From Cymodocea nodosa (taxonomy: Eukaryota > Streptophyta > Magnoliopsida > Alismatales > Cymodoceaceae), in the NCBI GenBank assembly GCA_036874045.1, contig CM072335.1:10188001-10252000 (forward strand): a stretch of DNA of 64,000 bases, read 5' to 3'. Below the pieces are notes generated by a model. The model made no database searches, was not told where the DNA came from, and saw only the letters and a list, made by a program, of their open reading frames with translations. Shown here one piece after another: positions 54,630 to 64,000 of this stretch; position 1 is the stretch's first letter; each line of letters opens with the position of its first letter. Made by a program: the position numbers and the translations under genes.

Positions 54630-55010
54630 TAGGAGGAAACAACATCAAAATGGATCTTAGACAGTGGAGCGTCAAGTCACATGACTGGAGAAAAAAGTCT
54701 ATTACAAAATTTTACAAATACCATGAAAGTAAGTGTAACATTTGGAAATAAAAGCAAAGATAAAATCATAGGTATGGGCAATGTTCAAATAACTCCTACT
54801 TGTGTTATTTCAAATGTACTATATGTAGAAAACCTAGGATTTAATTTGCTGAGTGTCATAAAACTAACTGAAAATGGATATTATGTAGTGTTTGAAGATA
54901 ATATATGCAAAATAATTGATAAAAATACAAATGAAATTAAGTTTATTGCTAAAAGAAAAGGTTATGTATGTATTTTATCTTTACCTTCTAGTGTAGTTGA
55001 TTTAAATTCA
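54630..55010 (+). other. Aspartic protease region of the retroelement fossil
   Basis: Contains WILDSGASSHMTG, the active-site word of copia proteases (D-S-G-A), followed by the usual VTFGNKS, IIGMGNV and LGFNLLSV segments that form the rest of the retropepsin fold. Known role: cuts the Gag-Pol polyprotein. It lies between the gag extension and integrase, as expected for Ty1/copia. Confidence 0.85.
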
Positions 55011-55019
55011 TGTTTGCTA

Positions 55020-55900
55020 GCTGAAACTAGTGATGCATATCTATGGTATAGAAGGATTGGGCATATAAATATGAGACTGTTACATCAACTATCTAGAAAA
55101 CATTTAGTGAGAGGTTTACCAAAGATTAAATACTCAAAGAACTTTACTTGTGATGCATGTGAGTTAGGTAAACTTCAATAAAACTCTTTTAAATCCAAAA
55201 TTGATATTTCAAGCAAGAGAGTCTTAGAACTTATACATATGGATCTATTTGGACTAACAAGAATTATGAGTCTTGGTGGTAAACGGTATGTATTTGTTTT
55301 AGTAGATGACTTCTCTATATACACTTGGGTATATTTTCTAGCATCTAAGACAGAAGTTTTTGAAAAATTTAAAATGTTTTGCAATTTTGTTCAAAAATGA
55401 GCAAAGTGTCTCTATTCAAAAACTTAGGAGTGATCATGGAACTGAATTTAATAATGATCAAATGGATAACTATTGTAATGAGCATGACATTGATCACAAA
55501 TTTTCTTTTCCAAGAGCACTGTGTCAAAATGGTGTTGTTGAGAGAAAGAATAGATCACTTCAAGAAATGGCCAGAACTATGTTGAATGAACATAAGTTAC
55601 CTCAAAATCTGTGGGCTGAAGCAGTAAATACAGCTTGTTATGTTATTAACAGAAGTCATTTAAGACCTCATGTTAATAAAACTCCTTTTGAAATTATGTT
55701 TAATAGGGTTCCAAAAATTTTCTATATGAAACCATTTGGCTACAAGTGTTTTTATTCTTAATACTAAGGAAAAAAAGGGATAAATTTCAAGCCAAATCAG
55801 ATGAAGGAATTTTTGTAGGTTACTCTACTAGAAGTAAAGCCTATAGAGTATATAACAAGACTTCTAGGACTATTGAAGAAACCCTCCATGTAAGCTTCAA
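55020..55900 (+). other. Integrase region of the retroelement fossil
   Basis: Starts with the GAG-pre-integrase zinc-binding segment (YLWYRRIGHINMRLLHQL and CDACELGK). It continues with the DDE core (LELIHMDLFG, YVFVLVDDFS, LRSDHGTEF and NGVVERKNRSLQEMARTML), followed by the HLRPHVNKTPFEI segment and the GYSTRSKAYRVYN segment typical of copia integrase ends. Known role: inserts the element's DNA into the host genome. Confidence 0.88.
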
Positions 55901-56199
55901 TGAAAATTCTCTTAGAGAATCTCAATCTAAAGTTGATAATGATGATATGATCAATTTTCCAAATGAGTTAGAGATCAATAGAGAGATTGATGATTTATCT
56001 GAGAAAATCAAAAATATGAACTTAAATGATCAAACTAATGATGAAAGTGATGGACTTTCAGATGTTGATGAGAATATTGAGGAAAATCAGAGAAATTGGC
56101 GTTATTCTTCATCACATCCCATTACTCAAGTCATTGGTAATATTAATGAGGGAGTTAAAACTAGAGCTTCAGTAAATTTAAATAGTATGTGTATGTTTG

Positions 56200-56760
56200 T
56201 TTCTATGGTGGAATCAAGGAATATACGAGAAGCATTATCTGATGAAAATTGGATAGTGGCAATGCAAGAAGAACTAAATCAATTCATCAGAAATGATGTA
56301 TGGGAATTAGTTTCTCCACCAGAAAATCAGTCCATAATAGGTACAAAGTGGATCTTTAGAAACAAAACTAACGAAATTGGTCAAATTATAAGGAATAAAG
56401 CTAGATTAGTTGCACAAGGGTATACACAGGAAGAATGATTAGATTATGATGAAACATTTGCTCCTATGGCTAGGTTAGAAAGTATTAGAATATTATTGGC
56501 CTATGCTTGTTATATGGATTTTAAATTATATCAAATGGATGTAAAGAGTGCATTTCTAAATGGTTTAATTAATGAAAAAGTTTATGTAAAACAACCACCT
56601 GGATTTGAAGATATTAAAAATCCTGACTTTGTGTATAAATTGAAGAAAGCCTTATATGGTTTGAAGCAAGCACCTAGATCATGGTATGAAAGATTGTCTA
56701 CTTTTTTAATAGAAAAAGGCTATGTGATGTGTAAAATGCTTAAACTCCACATAAATAAAA
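56200..56760 (+). other. Reverse transcriptase region of the retroelement fossil
   Basis: Copia-type RVT_2 words are plain: ENWIVAMQEELNQF, WELVSPPENQSIIGTKW, KARLVAQGYTQ, QMDVKSAFLNGLINEKVYV, KQPPGFED and ALYGLKQAPRSWYERL. These belong to the first half of the domain. I recognise no RNase H words after it before the non-coding stretch. Known role: copies the element RNA into DNA. Confidence 0.88.
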
Positions 56761-56819
56761 AGACAAATATTATTGATGATGTTGTTCACCTCATAGAATT
56801 TATATACTTATTATAAATA

Positions 56820-57803
56820 TCTAAAGTAATATCTAAACTGCTGCTTAAGATACTATGTATTTATTGTAAAATCATAGTGGTATCTTATTGATTTTAAGTA
56901 GTTTATCAATTTTAATAGTTTTTACGATTTTAAGTGGAAGTGTAAATGAAAAACATTAAATACTTCTGACATTCTGAAATTTTGATTAAATGTTTTCTTT
57001 GAATCAAGGAAAATGCATATGATCATGCATAAATTTGACTTAATTGATTAAACTTGTAGAATAAGTTATATGTAACTCATCTTAAACTGTTAATCAAAAG
57101 TATAAGCTTATTGAAACTGATTCATATTCCCAGTATAATCATAGAAGTAAAAATTGTATGAGATTTGTGTTTTATTGCATCTGTATTAATGGAATACATA
57201 TATACTGTGCTTAAAATGAAATGTGCTTACAAAGTAAAAATCTTTGATAGTTTATTGATCAGTTTGATCACGAGCCTTTTGTACTTGAGCAGATAGGTAT
57301 GTAAGGATTGTTGTCCTGAAAAAGGATTCTTTAAATCTGGCAACCTAAGGTCCTCATCAGATCTGGGATTGTTGACTGAAAGCTCATTACACGGGTACAT
57401 TAGAAAGCTCTTGTATGATTCAAGCTTTTCAAACTAACTTTTAAAGAAAATTATCAATATTTACTGTTTTGAAGAGAACAAAAATTGTTTCATTAATTAC
57501 AGATATCTTTGAATCGCATATTGTTTATACCAATATGATTACTGATTTATTGAATCAACATTAGTACTTTTGAAAACGTTTATTTGAGATACATTCTTTT
57601 ATTCTCCTTGAATTAATTGAATTGAGTTCAAAGTTGTGTTTTGATTCATATACAGTAGGAATTGATTCTGGAAATCATTTTTGATGATGTTAGGATAACG
57701 GAAGTCTCTGAAAAGAAAATGTAAAAGTATAGTTATACTTAACATCTATTGTCACTACAAGTATATTTTGTATTTTGATTGAATATATTTGAAGTATATT
57801 TGT
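56820..57803. other. Non-coding stretch inside the retroelement region
   Basis: About 1 kb of AT-rich sequence with no satellite, no recognisable copia words and no open frame worth calling. It ends at a purine tract. It probably belongs to the retroelement, either as diverged pol and 3' untranslated sequence or as part of a second insertion. I see nothing else in it. Confidence 0.4.
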
Positions 57804-57813
57804 AGGGGGAGGA
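57804..57813 (+). other. Possible internal polypurine tract
   Basis: The run agggggagga resembles the two later tracts of this element (aaaaagggggaga). In LTR elements such a tract primes plus-strand DNA synthesis directly before the 3' LTR. Here it lies right before the LTR-like stretch at 57.82-58.32 kb. Sireviruses are known to carry more than one such tract. Confidence 0.5.
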
Positions 57814-57820
57814 TTAACAA

Positions 57821-58324
57821 TGTCGAAAACAGATTAATATCATTCATAATACAACTCTTGGTTAATCTGAATTAATGTCCTCTTAAAATCTTAATGAAAT
57901 AATTTAAAAGACAAACAAACTATTTTAGATTCAAAGGACAAAAATGTTCGAATAGTTTGAAATGTTCTCAAGATAATGTTAAGTTTAGCATGTGTGTTGT
58001 TTTCGGAACGTTTTAGTTGGAAGCATCCAAAACTTGTATTAGTGTACTAACTAGACGTTATGTTAGATAAGGTAACGTGCAAAACTGCCTCTAGACAGCG
58101 TTTTACTCGTTAGGTTAGTTAACTCAATGAGTTATACTTGAATATTTCGGGTACCTTGATTGAATAAACTTTATTCAATATTTATTTAATTTCTAAACCC
58201 GACTTCTCTTCACGTTGAGTTATACGCCTAAAAACCCTATTTAAACACTTATTACACGGGGACTTAGGTTATTTGTAAACTTTGTTAAGAAAATCTTTCC
58301 CGCTTGTTGCTGTTACAACCTACA
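57821..58324 (+). repeat. Possible LTR-like segment between pol and the envelope-like region
   Basis: Starts with tg about 8 bp after a purine tract and ends near ca at 58323-58324. Inside, a TATA-like tatttaa at 58239-58245 lies about 80 bp before the end, as in a promoter-bearing LTR. Directly after the end comes atggtctccaag, which weakly resembles an initiator-Met primer-binding site. It is not clearly alike in sequence to the LTR start at 61091. An alternative is that this is untranslated sequence before the envelope-like region with chance resemblance. Confidence 0.35.
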
Positions 58325-60590
58325 ACGATGGTCTCCAAGTTCTACAAAGGTCGTGGAAGAGGAAAAGGCAAAAGCAGAAGAGATGCAAAAGGAAAAGAAA
58401 TAGAGAATGATGAAGTTCCACGTACTTGGTTCAAGAAAATATTTCGAGTGGACAAAAGGTTAGAAGAACTTTATAGAGATTACTTCTTTTCTCAAGATAT
58501 ATTAGATGAAGTTAGACAAGAACTTCAACATACTGATGCAAGTATTACATACATGGGTATTCGAAGTAAATATGATAGAGAATACAGAATGAAATGTGCT
58601 GAGATTGCATTTTGGAACAGTATGCAAAATATTTGGAAAAAGGTGTAGGTTCATCAAATAGAACTCCTCAAACTCCTATAAACGGTACAAGACTACATGT
58701 ATTTGAGGAAGAGCATGAATCAGCTATCCCTACTCCTTTATATTCAAAACAAGTAAAATCAGAAATTGTTGTAGACAAAACAAAAGTTGACAGTCTTCGA
58801 AAGGCCGTTGCAATAGAAAGTGCCTTAGAAGAATTAAAGTAGAAAACTTTTATGGAGCAATTTGAAAAGAAAACAGCAATACTTGAAAAGGAGAAACAAA
58901 AATGTTATAGAAGAAGGAAAGTCAAAAAAATTATGTCTAAGGAAACAAAGTCTATTGAAAAAGGAAAATCAGATGAAAATTTATTTCCAAAGGACAATGT
59001 ATGTCTAGACATTGTACCTTATTGTGCATCTGATAAACTCATCAGTTCCGAACACACTAAAACTGATGAAGATAATGAGACTTTATTTTCCCTTGCTAGA
59101 AAACTTGAGAAGAAATCCAAGTCAAATATGAGCTCAAGTTTTTCTATTAGTACAAGTCCTGATGATGCAGAAATTGACAAATGAGAGCATCAGGCACTTG
59201 ACATTGAACAAGTTATTGCAGATATAATTGACAATGTTGAGGCAGTAACTAGTTCAAAGGTTGAATTGTCTGGAGTAGTAGATATTGAAAATGTTAAGAC
59301 TCCAGAAGAGCTAAAAGTTAACCAGCCTTCTACAGAATCTATAGAAGCAAAGTCTGAGAATTCACAGCATGAATCAATGGAAATATCTGTTGAATAAAAT
59401 GAACAATTACAGATAGATACATCAGCTATAGAATTTGTGGAAAAATTGTACTCTAAACATTCTATAGAGACTGAACAGATGAATGTTGAGCATATTGACA
59501 ATGTTCCTAACACTGTTGAAGCTGAAGAATCAAGCTTACCTGAGTAGCTTCAAGATAATATTTTGGAAGAGGAACAACATGACATTCATTTTGAAGAAGA
59601 GGTTCCTGAAGATGAATTAAACTCTAAATCACAACTTCAGGTATCACCTTCTTTGTGTACAATATTACAAATTCAAGGTAATGCAATTCATTTTAGATCT
59701 AAAGAAGCATTGCAGAAATACAATAATCTGATTACATGTTAGATTCTGCATGCTCGTCCAATAAAATTCAGAAATTTGATGGAAATAAGAGATTTGTTTG
59801 AGTTTCAAGGCCTCATTAAATTCTTGCCAGTAGGAACGAAATGGAAGCAATACACAGAGCTTATTGCAGCTTTTTATAGCAATCTGGACAAGAATGGAAA
59901 TTTTCTGAAAACTCAAATAAATGAACAGGAGTTTATATTGTCTCTTGAGTTAATTTTTGAAGTTTTAGGATTAAAGAATGAAGGTGTTGTTGTTACCAAC
60001 AGATTTGACATAATAAGACAATTGGAATGGAACATTCAGTCTTTATCAAAAATTCCAGATGTATATTTTGAAATGAGATTAATGGAAAATCTGAATGCAG
60101 AGGCAAGGTTTATTGCAAATATATTGCATGCAAATTTATTTCAGAGAGTTGGACATAATATGAAAGTCAGCAGAAGTTGTTTATATGCAACTTATAGCTT
60201 GCTGAATAGAATTCAAATCAATTGGTTTGATGTTTTCATTTCTCAACTACAGCATATGAGTTCAAAGTTATTTTATGGTGATGCTGTATGTAGACTCATT
60301 GCAAGCCAATTAAATTTATCTGACTGGCCCTCTGAAACTAAAGGCATGAGAGCATTTAGTGTCAAAGATTTGCAAAAATTTCAGGCCATGCATAAACCTC
60401 AACGACAACAACGACAACAACCTGATACAGACCATATACAATAACAACAACAAAGTTATTCAGTTCAAGCAGAACAGCAAACCCAGCTACCTCCTGACTT
60501 AGATGTAGTGCTTAACGACATCAAAAATGATATTAGGCATCTAGGAGATAAAATATGTAATGCTATAAGTGATATACTTAGGAGGGGTCG
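58310..60590 (+). other. Envelope-like region of the retroelement fossil
   Basis: Begins with a basic, Gly/Arg/Lys-rich stretch (YKGRGRGKGKSRRDAKGKE). Next come helical Lys/Glu-rich segments and a long acidic Ser/Glu-rich stretch. Then comes a globular part at about 59.77-60.40 kb with words such as FQGLIKFLPVGTKWKQY, ELIAAFYSNL, IFEVLGLKNEGV and SRSCLYATYSLLNRIQINW. I recall these as resembling the 'putative plant transposon protein' domain found in the third open frame of Sirevirus/Maximus elements. A Gln-rich tail follows. I see no convincing membrane segment, so 'envelope' is only the customary name. It is a fossil; function in these families is unknown. Confidence 0.6.
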
Positions 60591-60770
60591 ATAACTGTTT
60601 TTGTTTGTTTCTGAATACAAAATGTAATGTTTGTATTACTTGTTTGATTCATTGAACAATACATTTTTCTGTAAATGTGTTCAATTATTATTCTTGTTTA
60701 CAAAAATCGTTGTTGTAATTCTCTTATATACATATATATATTCTCTGTAATTATCTTTTTGATTAATGAC
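60591..60770. other. Non-coding stretch after the envelope-like region
   Basis: AT-rich untranslated sequence of the retroelement with tatatacatatatata near 60726. It leads into the first late polypurine tract. Nothing further recognised. Confidence 0.5.
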
Positions 60771-60783
60771 AAAAAGGGGGAGA
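60771..60783 (+). other. Upstream polypurine tract of the retroelement
   Basis: The word aaaaagggggaga is identical over 13 bases to the start of the tract at 61077. Repeated tracts of this form upstream of the 3' LTR are a reported mark of Sireviruses. Confidence 0.75.
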
Positions 60784-60961
60784 AATATTATAAAAAGATG
60801 ATTATGATCTTAATTGCATATATCTATTATAAAAGGAGATGCTATTTAAATCGTTATTGTAATCTGATAAATGATAATTAGAAAACTGATACTTATATAA
60901 TTATTGACATCTGAGAGTTTTAGTTCTAAGAGGTAAAATTTACACAAATAATAGAAATAAG

Positions 60962-60996
60962 CTTAAGTGAACTTAAGTCAACAAACAAGTTTGTTG
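60962..60996. repeat. Two adjoining inverted repeats before the final purine tract
   Basis: cttaag-tgaa-cttaag at 60962-60977 and caacaaac-aa-gtttgttg at 60979-60996 are perfect dyads with stems of 6 and 8 bases, lying one base apart. A related word, taacctaacg at 61007-61016, occurs inverted as cgttaggtta at about 58109 in the LTR-like stretch. Conserved palindromes in non-coding parts are known for Sireviruses; whether these correspond is inference. Confidence 0.6.
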
Positions 60997-61076
60997 AATT
61001 AAAAGTTAACCTAACGAAGGTGCTTTGTTGAGTTAAACATATTTCATAATTGATTTAATATGGTTTTGTTATCATC

Positions 61077-61090
61077 AAAAAGGGGGAGAT
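61077..61090 (+). other. Polypurine tract next to the 3' LTR
   Basis: aaaaagggggagat lies immediately before tgttgag, the expected layout for the plus-strand primer and LTR start of a copia element. It sets the LTR boundary at 61091. Confidence 0.85.
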
Positions 61091-61357
61091 TGTTGAGTAT
61101 TTTTGTTTTGATGATGTGTGCTGAATGAAAATAATCATATTTGCTCAATTACTATTGCTTGTGAAAAGAAATTAAAATCATCAATTAATACAAAAAAAGC
61201 TTACGGATATAAATACTTGTTTGTATTGCATCTGAAGTTAATATCTAGTGGTCTCATTACATTAATTTCTCATTTAGCTAAACGTTAAGTTAACGTGTGT
61301 TTTTATTGAAAAGCATGATATGTTTTAATGTAATATATTCTGTATCATGAATAGTGC
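61091..61357 (+). repeat. 3' LTR segment of the retroelement fossil
   Basis: Starts tgttgagtattt directly after the purine tract, and satellite resumes at about 61358 within acgtttaatatcc. The 267 bp are AT-rich. No second copy of this sequence was found by eye in the window, so it cannot be paired or dated here. Confidence 0.75.
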
Positions 61358-64000
61358 ACGTTTAATATCCGTTGTGTCGTGCTATTTTTTTAAGAGAGTA
61401 GTAATCATTGCAAATGAGTTGAAATAATTGGATCTTTATTTACAAACTTTAAATAATCCAATTTAACTTGTTTCTATTGGGAATTACCAAAGTTTTCGAT
61501 ATTTAAGTAATGACAAATTCAAAAATATCGGTGCGATCATAACAACACAAAAGCACTCGATCTCATCAAAACTCCAAATTTAAATGTGTTTGGGCGAGAT
61601 TAGTACTAAGGTGGTTGACCTCTTGGGAATTCCTTGTGTTGCACTCCTTTTTGCATCATGGTAGGATGGCCTTTTTGTAAATCAAACTGTCACTAAGAGA
61701 TGACCCTATTATTGTTAATGGCTTCCAAAATTAATGTCATATATTGAATGACATCATCATCAAAATGTGCCATTATAACGGTGGTTGATATCGAAAGGGT
61801 TGTATTCTCTTACTAAAATTTTGTAATATCTTAACTTACAACAATCAGAGTACCATGAAATGAGAAACGTTTAATATCCGTTGTGTCTTGCTGTTTTTTT
61901 AGGAGAGTTGTAATTATTGCAAATGAGTTGAAATAATTGGATCTTTATTTACAAACTTTAAATGATCCAAGTCAACTAGTTTCTAGTGTGAATTATCATA
62001 GTTTTCGATCTTTCTATAATGACAAATTTAAAAATGTGGGTGCGACCATACCAATAGAAAAGTACTAGATCTCATTAGAACTCAAAAGTTAAATGTGTTT
62101 GGACGAGACTAGTACTAAGATGGGCGACCTCTTGGCAAGTCCTTGTGTTGCACTCTTTTTTGCATCATGGTAGGATGGCCTTTTTGTTTATCAAATTGTC
62201 ACTAAGAGACGACCCTATTATTTATAATGGCTTCCAAAATTAATGTCATATATTGAATGACATCATGATCAAAATGTGCCATTATAACGTTGGTTGATAT
62301 CGAAAGGGTTGTATTCTCTTACTAAAATTTTGAAACATCTTCACTTACAACAATCAGAGTACCATGAAATGAGAAACGTTTAATATCCGTTGTGTCGTGG
62401 TGTTTTTTTAAGAGAGTTGTAATCATTGCAAATGAGTTGAAATAATTGGATCTTTATTTACAAACTTTAAATAATCCAATTTAACTTGTTTCTGTTGTGA
62501 ATTACCAATGTTTTCGATCTTTAAGTAATGACAAATTCAAAAATTTCGGTGCGATCATAACAACACAAAAGCACTCGATCTCATCAAAACTACAAAGTTA
62601 AAAGTGTTTGGGCGAGAGTAGTACTAAGATGGTTCACCTCTTGGGAATTCCTTGTGTTGCACTTCTTTTTGCATCATGATAGGATGGTCTTTTTGTAAAT
62701 CAAACTGTCACTAAGAGACGACCCAATTATTGATAACGATTTACAAAATTAATGTCATATATTGAATGACATCATCATCAAAATGTGCCATTATAACGGT
62801 TGTTGATATCGAAAGCGTTGTATTCTCTTATTAAAATTTTGTAACATCTTAACTTACAACAATCAGAGTACCATGAAATGAGAAATGTTTAATATCCGTT
62901 GTGTCGTGCTGTTTTTTTAAGAGATTTGTAATCATTGGAAATTAGTTGAAATAATTCGATCTTTATTTACAAACTTTAAATAATCTAATTCAACTAGTTT
63001 CTATTGTGAATTACCAAAGCTTTCGATCTATCATTAAATGCAAATTTATTATTTTGGGTGTAATCATACCAACACAAAACACTAGATTTTTTTAGAACTC
63101 CAAAGTTAAATGTGTTTGGGCGAGAGTAGAACTAAGATGCGTGAACTCTTGGGAAGTCCTTATGGTGCACTCTTTTTTGCATCATGGTAGGATGGACTTC
63201 TTGTATATCAAACTGTCACTAAGAGACGACCCTATTATTGATAATGACATCCAAAATTAATGTCATATATTGAATGACATCATGATAAAAATGTGCCATT
63301 ATAACGGTGGTTGATATCGAAAGGGTTGTATTCTCTTACCAATATTTTGTAACATCTTAATTTACCAAAATCAGTGTACCATGAAATGAGAAACGTTTCA
63401 TAACCGTGGTGTCATGCCATTTTTTTATGAGAGTTGTAATCGTTGCAAATGAGTTGAAATAATTTGATCTTTATTTACAAACTTTAAATAATCCAATTCA
63501 ACTAGTTTCTAGTGTGAATTATCATAGTTTTCGATCTTTCTGTAATGACAAATTTATAATTGTGGGTGCGACCAAACCAACACAAAAGCACTAGACCTCA
63601 TCAGAACTCCAAAGTTAAATGTGTTTGGGCGAGAGAAGTACTAAGAGGGTCGACCTCTTCGGAATTCCTTGTGTTGCACTCCTTTTTGCATCATGGTAGG
63701 ATGGTCTTTTTGTAAATCAAACTGTCAGTAAGAGACGACCCTATTATTGATAACAGTTTCCAAAATTAATGTCATATATTGAATGACAACATCCTCAAAA
63801 TGTGCCATTCTAACGTTGTTTGATATCGAAAGGGTTGTATTCTCTTTCCAAAATTTTGTAACATCTTAATTTACCACAATTAGCGTACCATGAAATGAGA
63901 AACGTTTAATATCTGTTGTGTCGTGCTGTTTTTTTAAGAGAATTGTAATCATTGCAAATGAGTTAAAATAATTGGATCTTTATTTACAAACTTTAAATAA
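61358..64000 (+). repeat. 5S rDNA-derived satellite array, right part (about 5 units)
   Basis: The satellite resumes within the spacer right after the retroelement and runs off the window. 5S-like segments begin near 61530, 62037, 62545, 63055 and 63565, on the + strand. The units share private variants with the last units left of the element: the form cgtgctg in the spacer, a cc in place of tc in the segment before aattcaact, and a g in gtgggtgcga at the start of the 5S segment. They also have their own marks, such as aaactgtcac and caatcagagtacc. This shows that the element sits inside one array and did not join two unrelated ones. The 5S segments here are among the most diverged in the window. 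Confidence 0.95.

Larger units (their letters stand above)
52279..61357 (+). mobile_element. Sirevirus-like Ty1/copia retroelement fossil, possibly composite
   Basis: A 9.1-kb stretch unlike the satellite on both sides. The order of parts on the + strand is gag, a coiled-coil extension, protease, integrase and reverse transcriptase. It then shows a non-coding stretch with LTR-like features, an envelope-like region, two polypurine tracts and an LTR start. The protease-integrase-reverse transcriptase order is that of Ty1/copia (Pseudoviridae). The long gag, envelope-like region and repeated late polypurine tracts are known traits of Sireviruses. It is broken, with about ten or more interruptions, and no matching pair of full LTRs was recognised. 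The LTR-like stretch inside suggests that two elements may be joined or nested. Age cannot be set from LTR divergence; the state of the coding parts suggests an old insertion. Satellite phase differs on the two sides, so the site has been rearranged. Confidence 0.9.

Noticed and set aside
57220-57420. Possible tRNA or small RNA gene in the less AT-rich stretch inside the retroelement region
   Set aside because: No cloverleaf or box A/B pair could be found by eye.
53004-59916. Minus-strand open frames inside the retroelement region (for example 54254-54550, 59190-59513)
   Set aside because: They lie opposite the recognisable + strand gag, integrase and envelope-like parts and are low-complexity shadows.
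60675-60881. Short Ile/Tyr-rich open frame on the + strand
   Set aside because: It runs through the AT-rich untranslated stretch and the purine tract of the retroelement, and its composition reflects base content.

Overview
The window is plant nuclear repeat DNA, almost certainly from a flowering plant and probably a eudicot. It holds no intact host protein gene that I can support. About 55 of the 64 kb is one head-to-tail tandem array with a unit of about 508-509 bp. Each unit carries a degenerate copy of the plant 5S ribosomal RNA gene (about 119 bp, still followed by a T-run) plus a spacer of about 390 bp. I count roughly 108 5S-like copies left of an inserted element and 5 to its right. 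All are on the + strand and none matches a functional 5S gene. The array is therefore best read as a 5S rDNA-derived satellite rather than working 5S rDNA. The many 60-85 residue open frames in it are translations of the 5S-like segment, not genes.

Layout. 1-25.26 kb: the most uniform part, spacer type A, with a near-exact 3,052-bp (six-unit) duplication at about 17.6-24.1 kb and a recurring two-unit module. 25.26-38.6 kb: types A and B intermixed, with several short recombined units. 38.6-46.35 kb: an older tandem duplication of about 3.65-4.1 kb whose two copies share the same odd truncated units. 46.35-52.28 kb: diverged type B units with a weakening terminator T-run. 61.36-64 kb: five more units of this diverged type.

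52.28-61.36 kb is a retroelement fossil of the Ty1/copia class, Sirevirus-like. It shows gag with a long coiled-coil extension, protease, integrase and reverse transcriptase segments, an LTR-like stretch in its middle, an envelope-like region with a plant-transposon-type domain, two late polypurine tracts and an LTR start. It is broken, with about ten or more interruptions, and may be a composite of two elements.

The main interest is the satellite. It is a structural RNA gene family that appears to have escaped rDNA function. Its differences from the 5S consensus are mostly C-to-T and G-to-A, while the internal promoter core and termination signal remain recognisable. It evolves through unequal exchange on several length scales. 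The canonical 5S sequence and family motifs used here come from memory; no database search was run.
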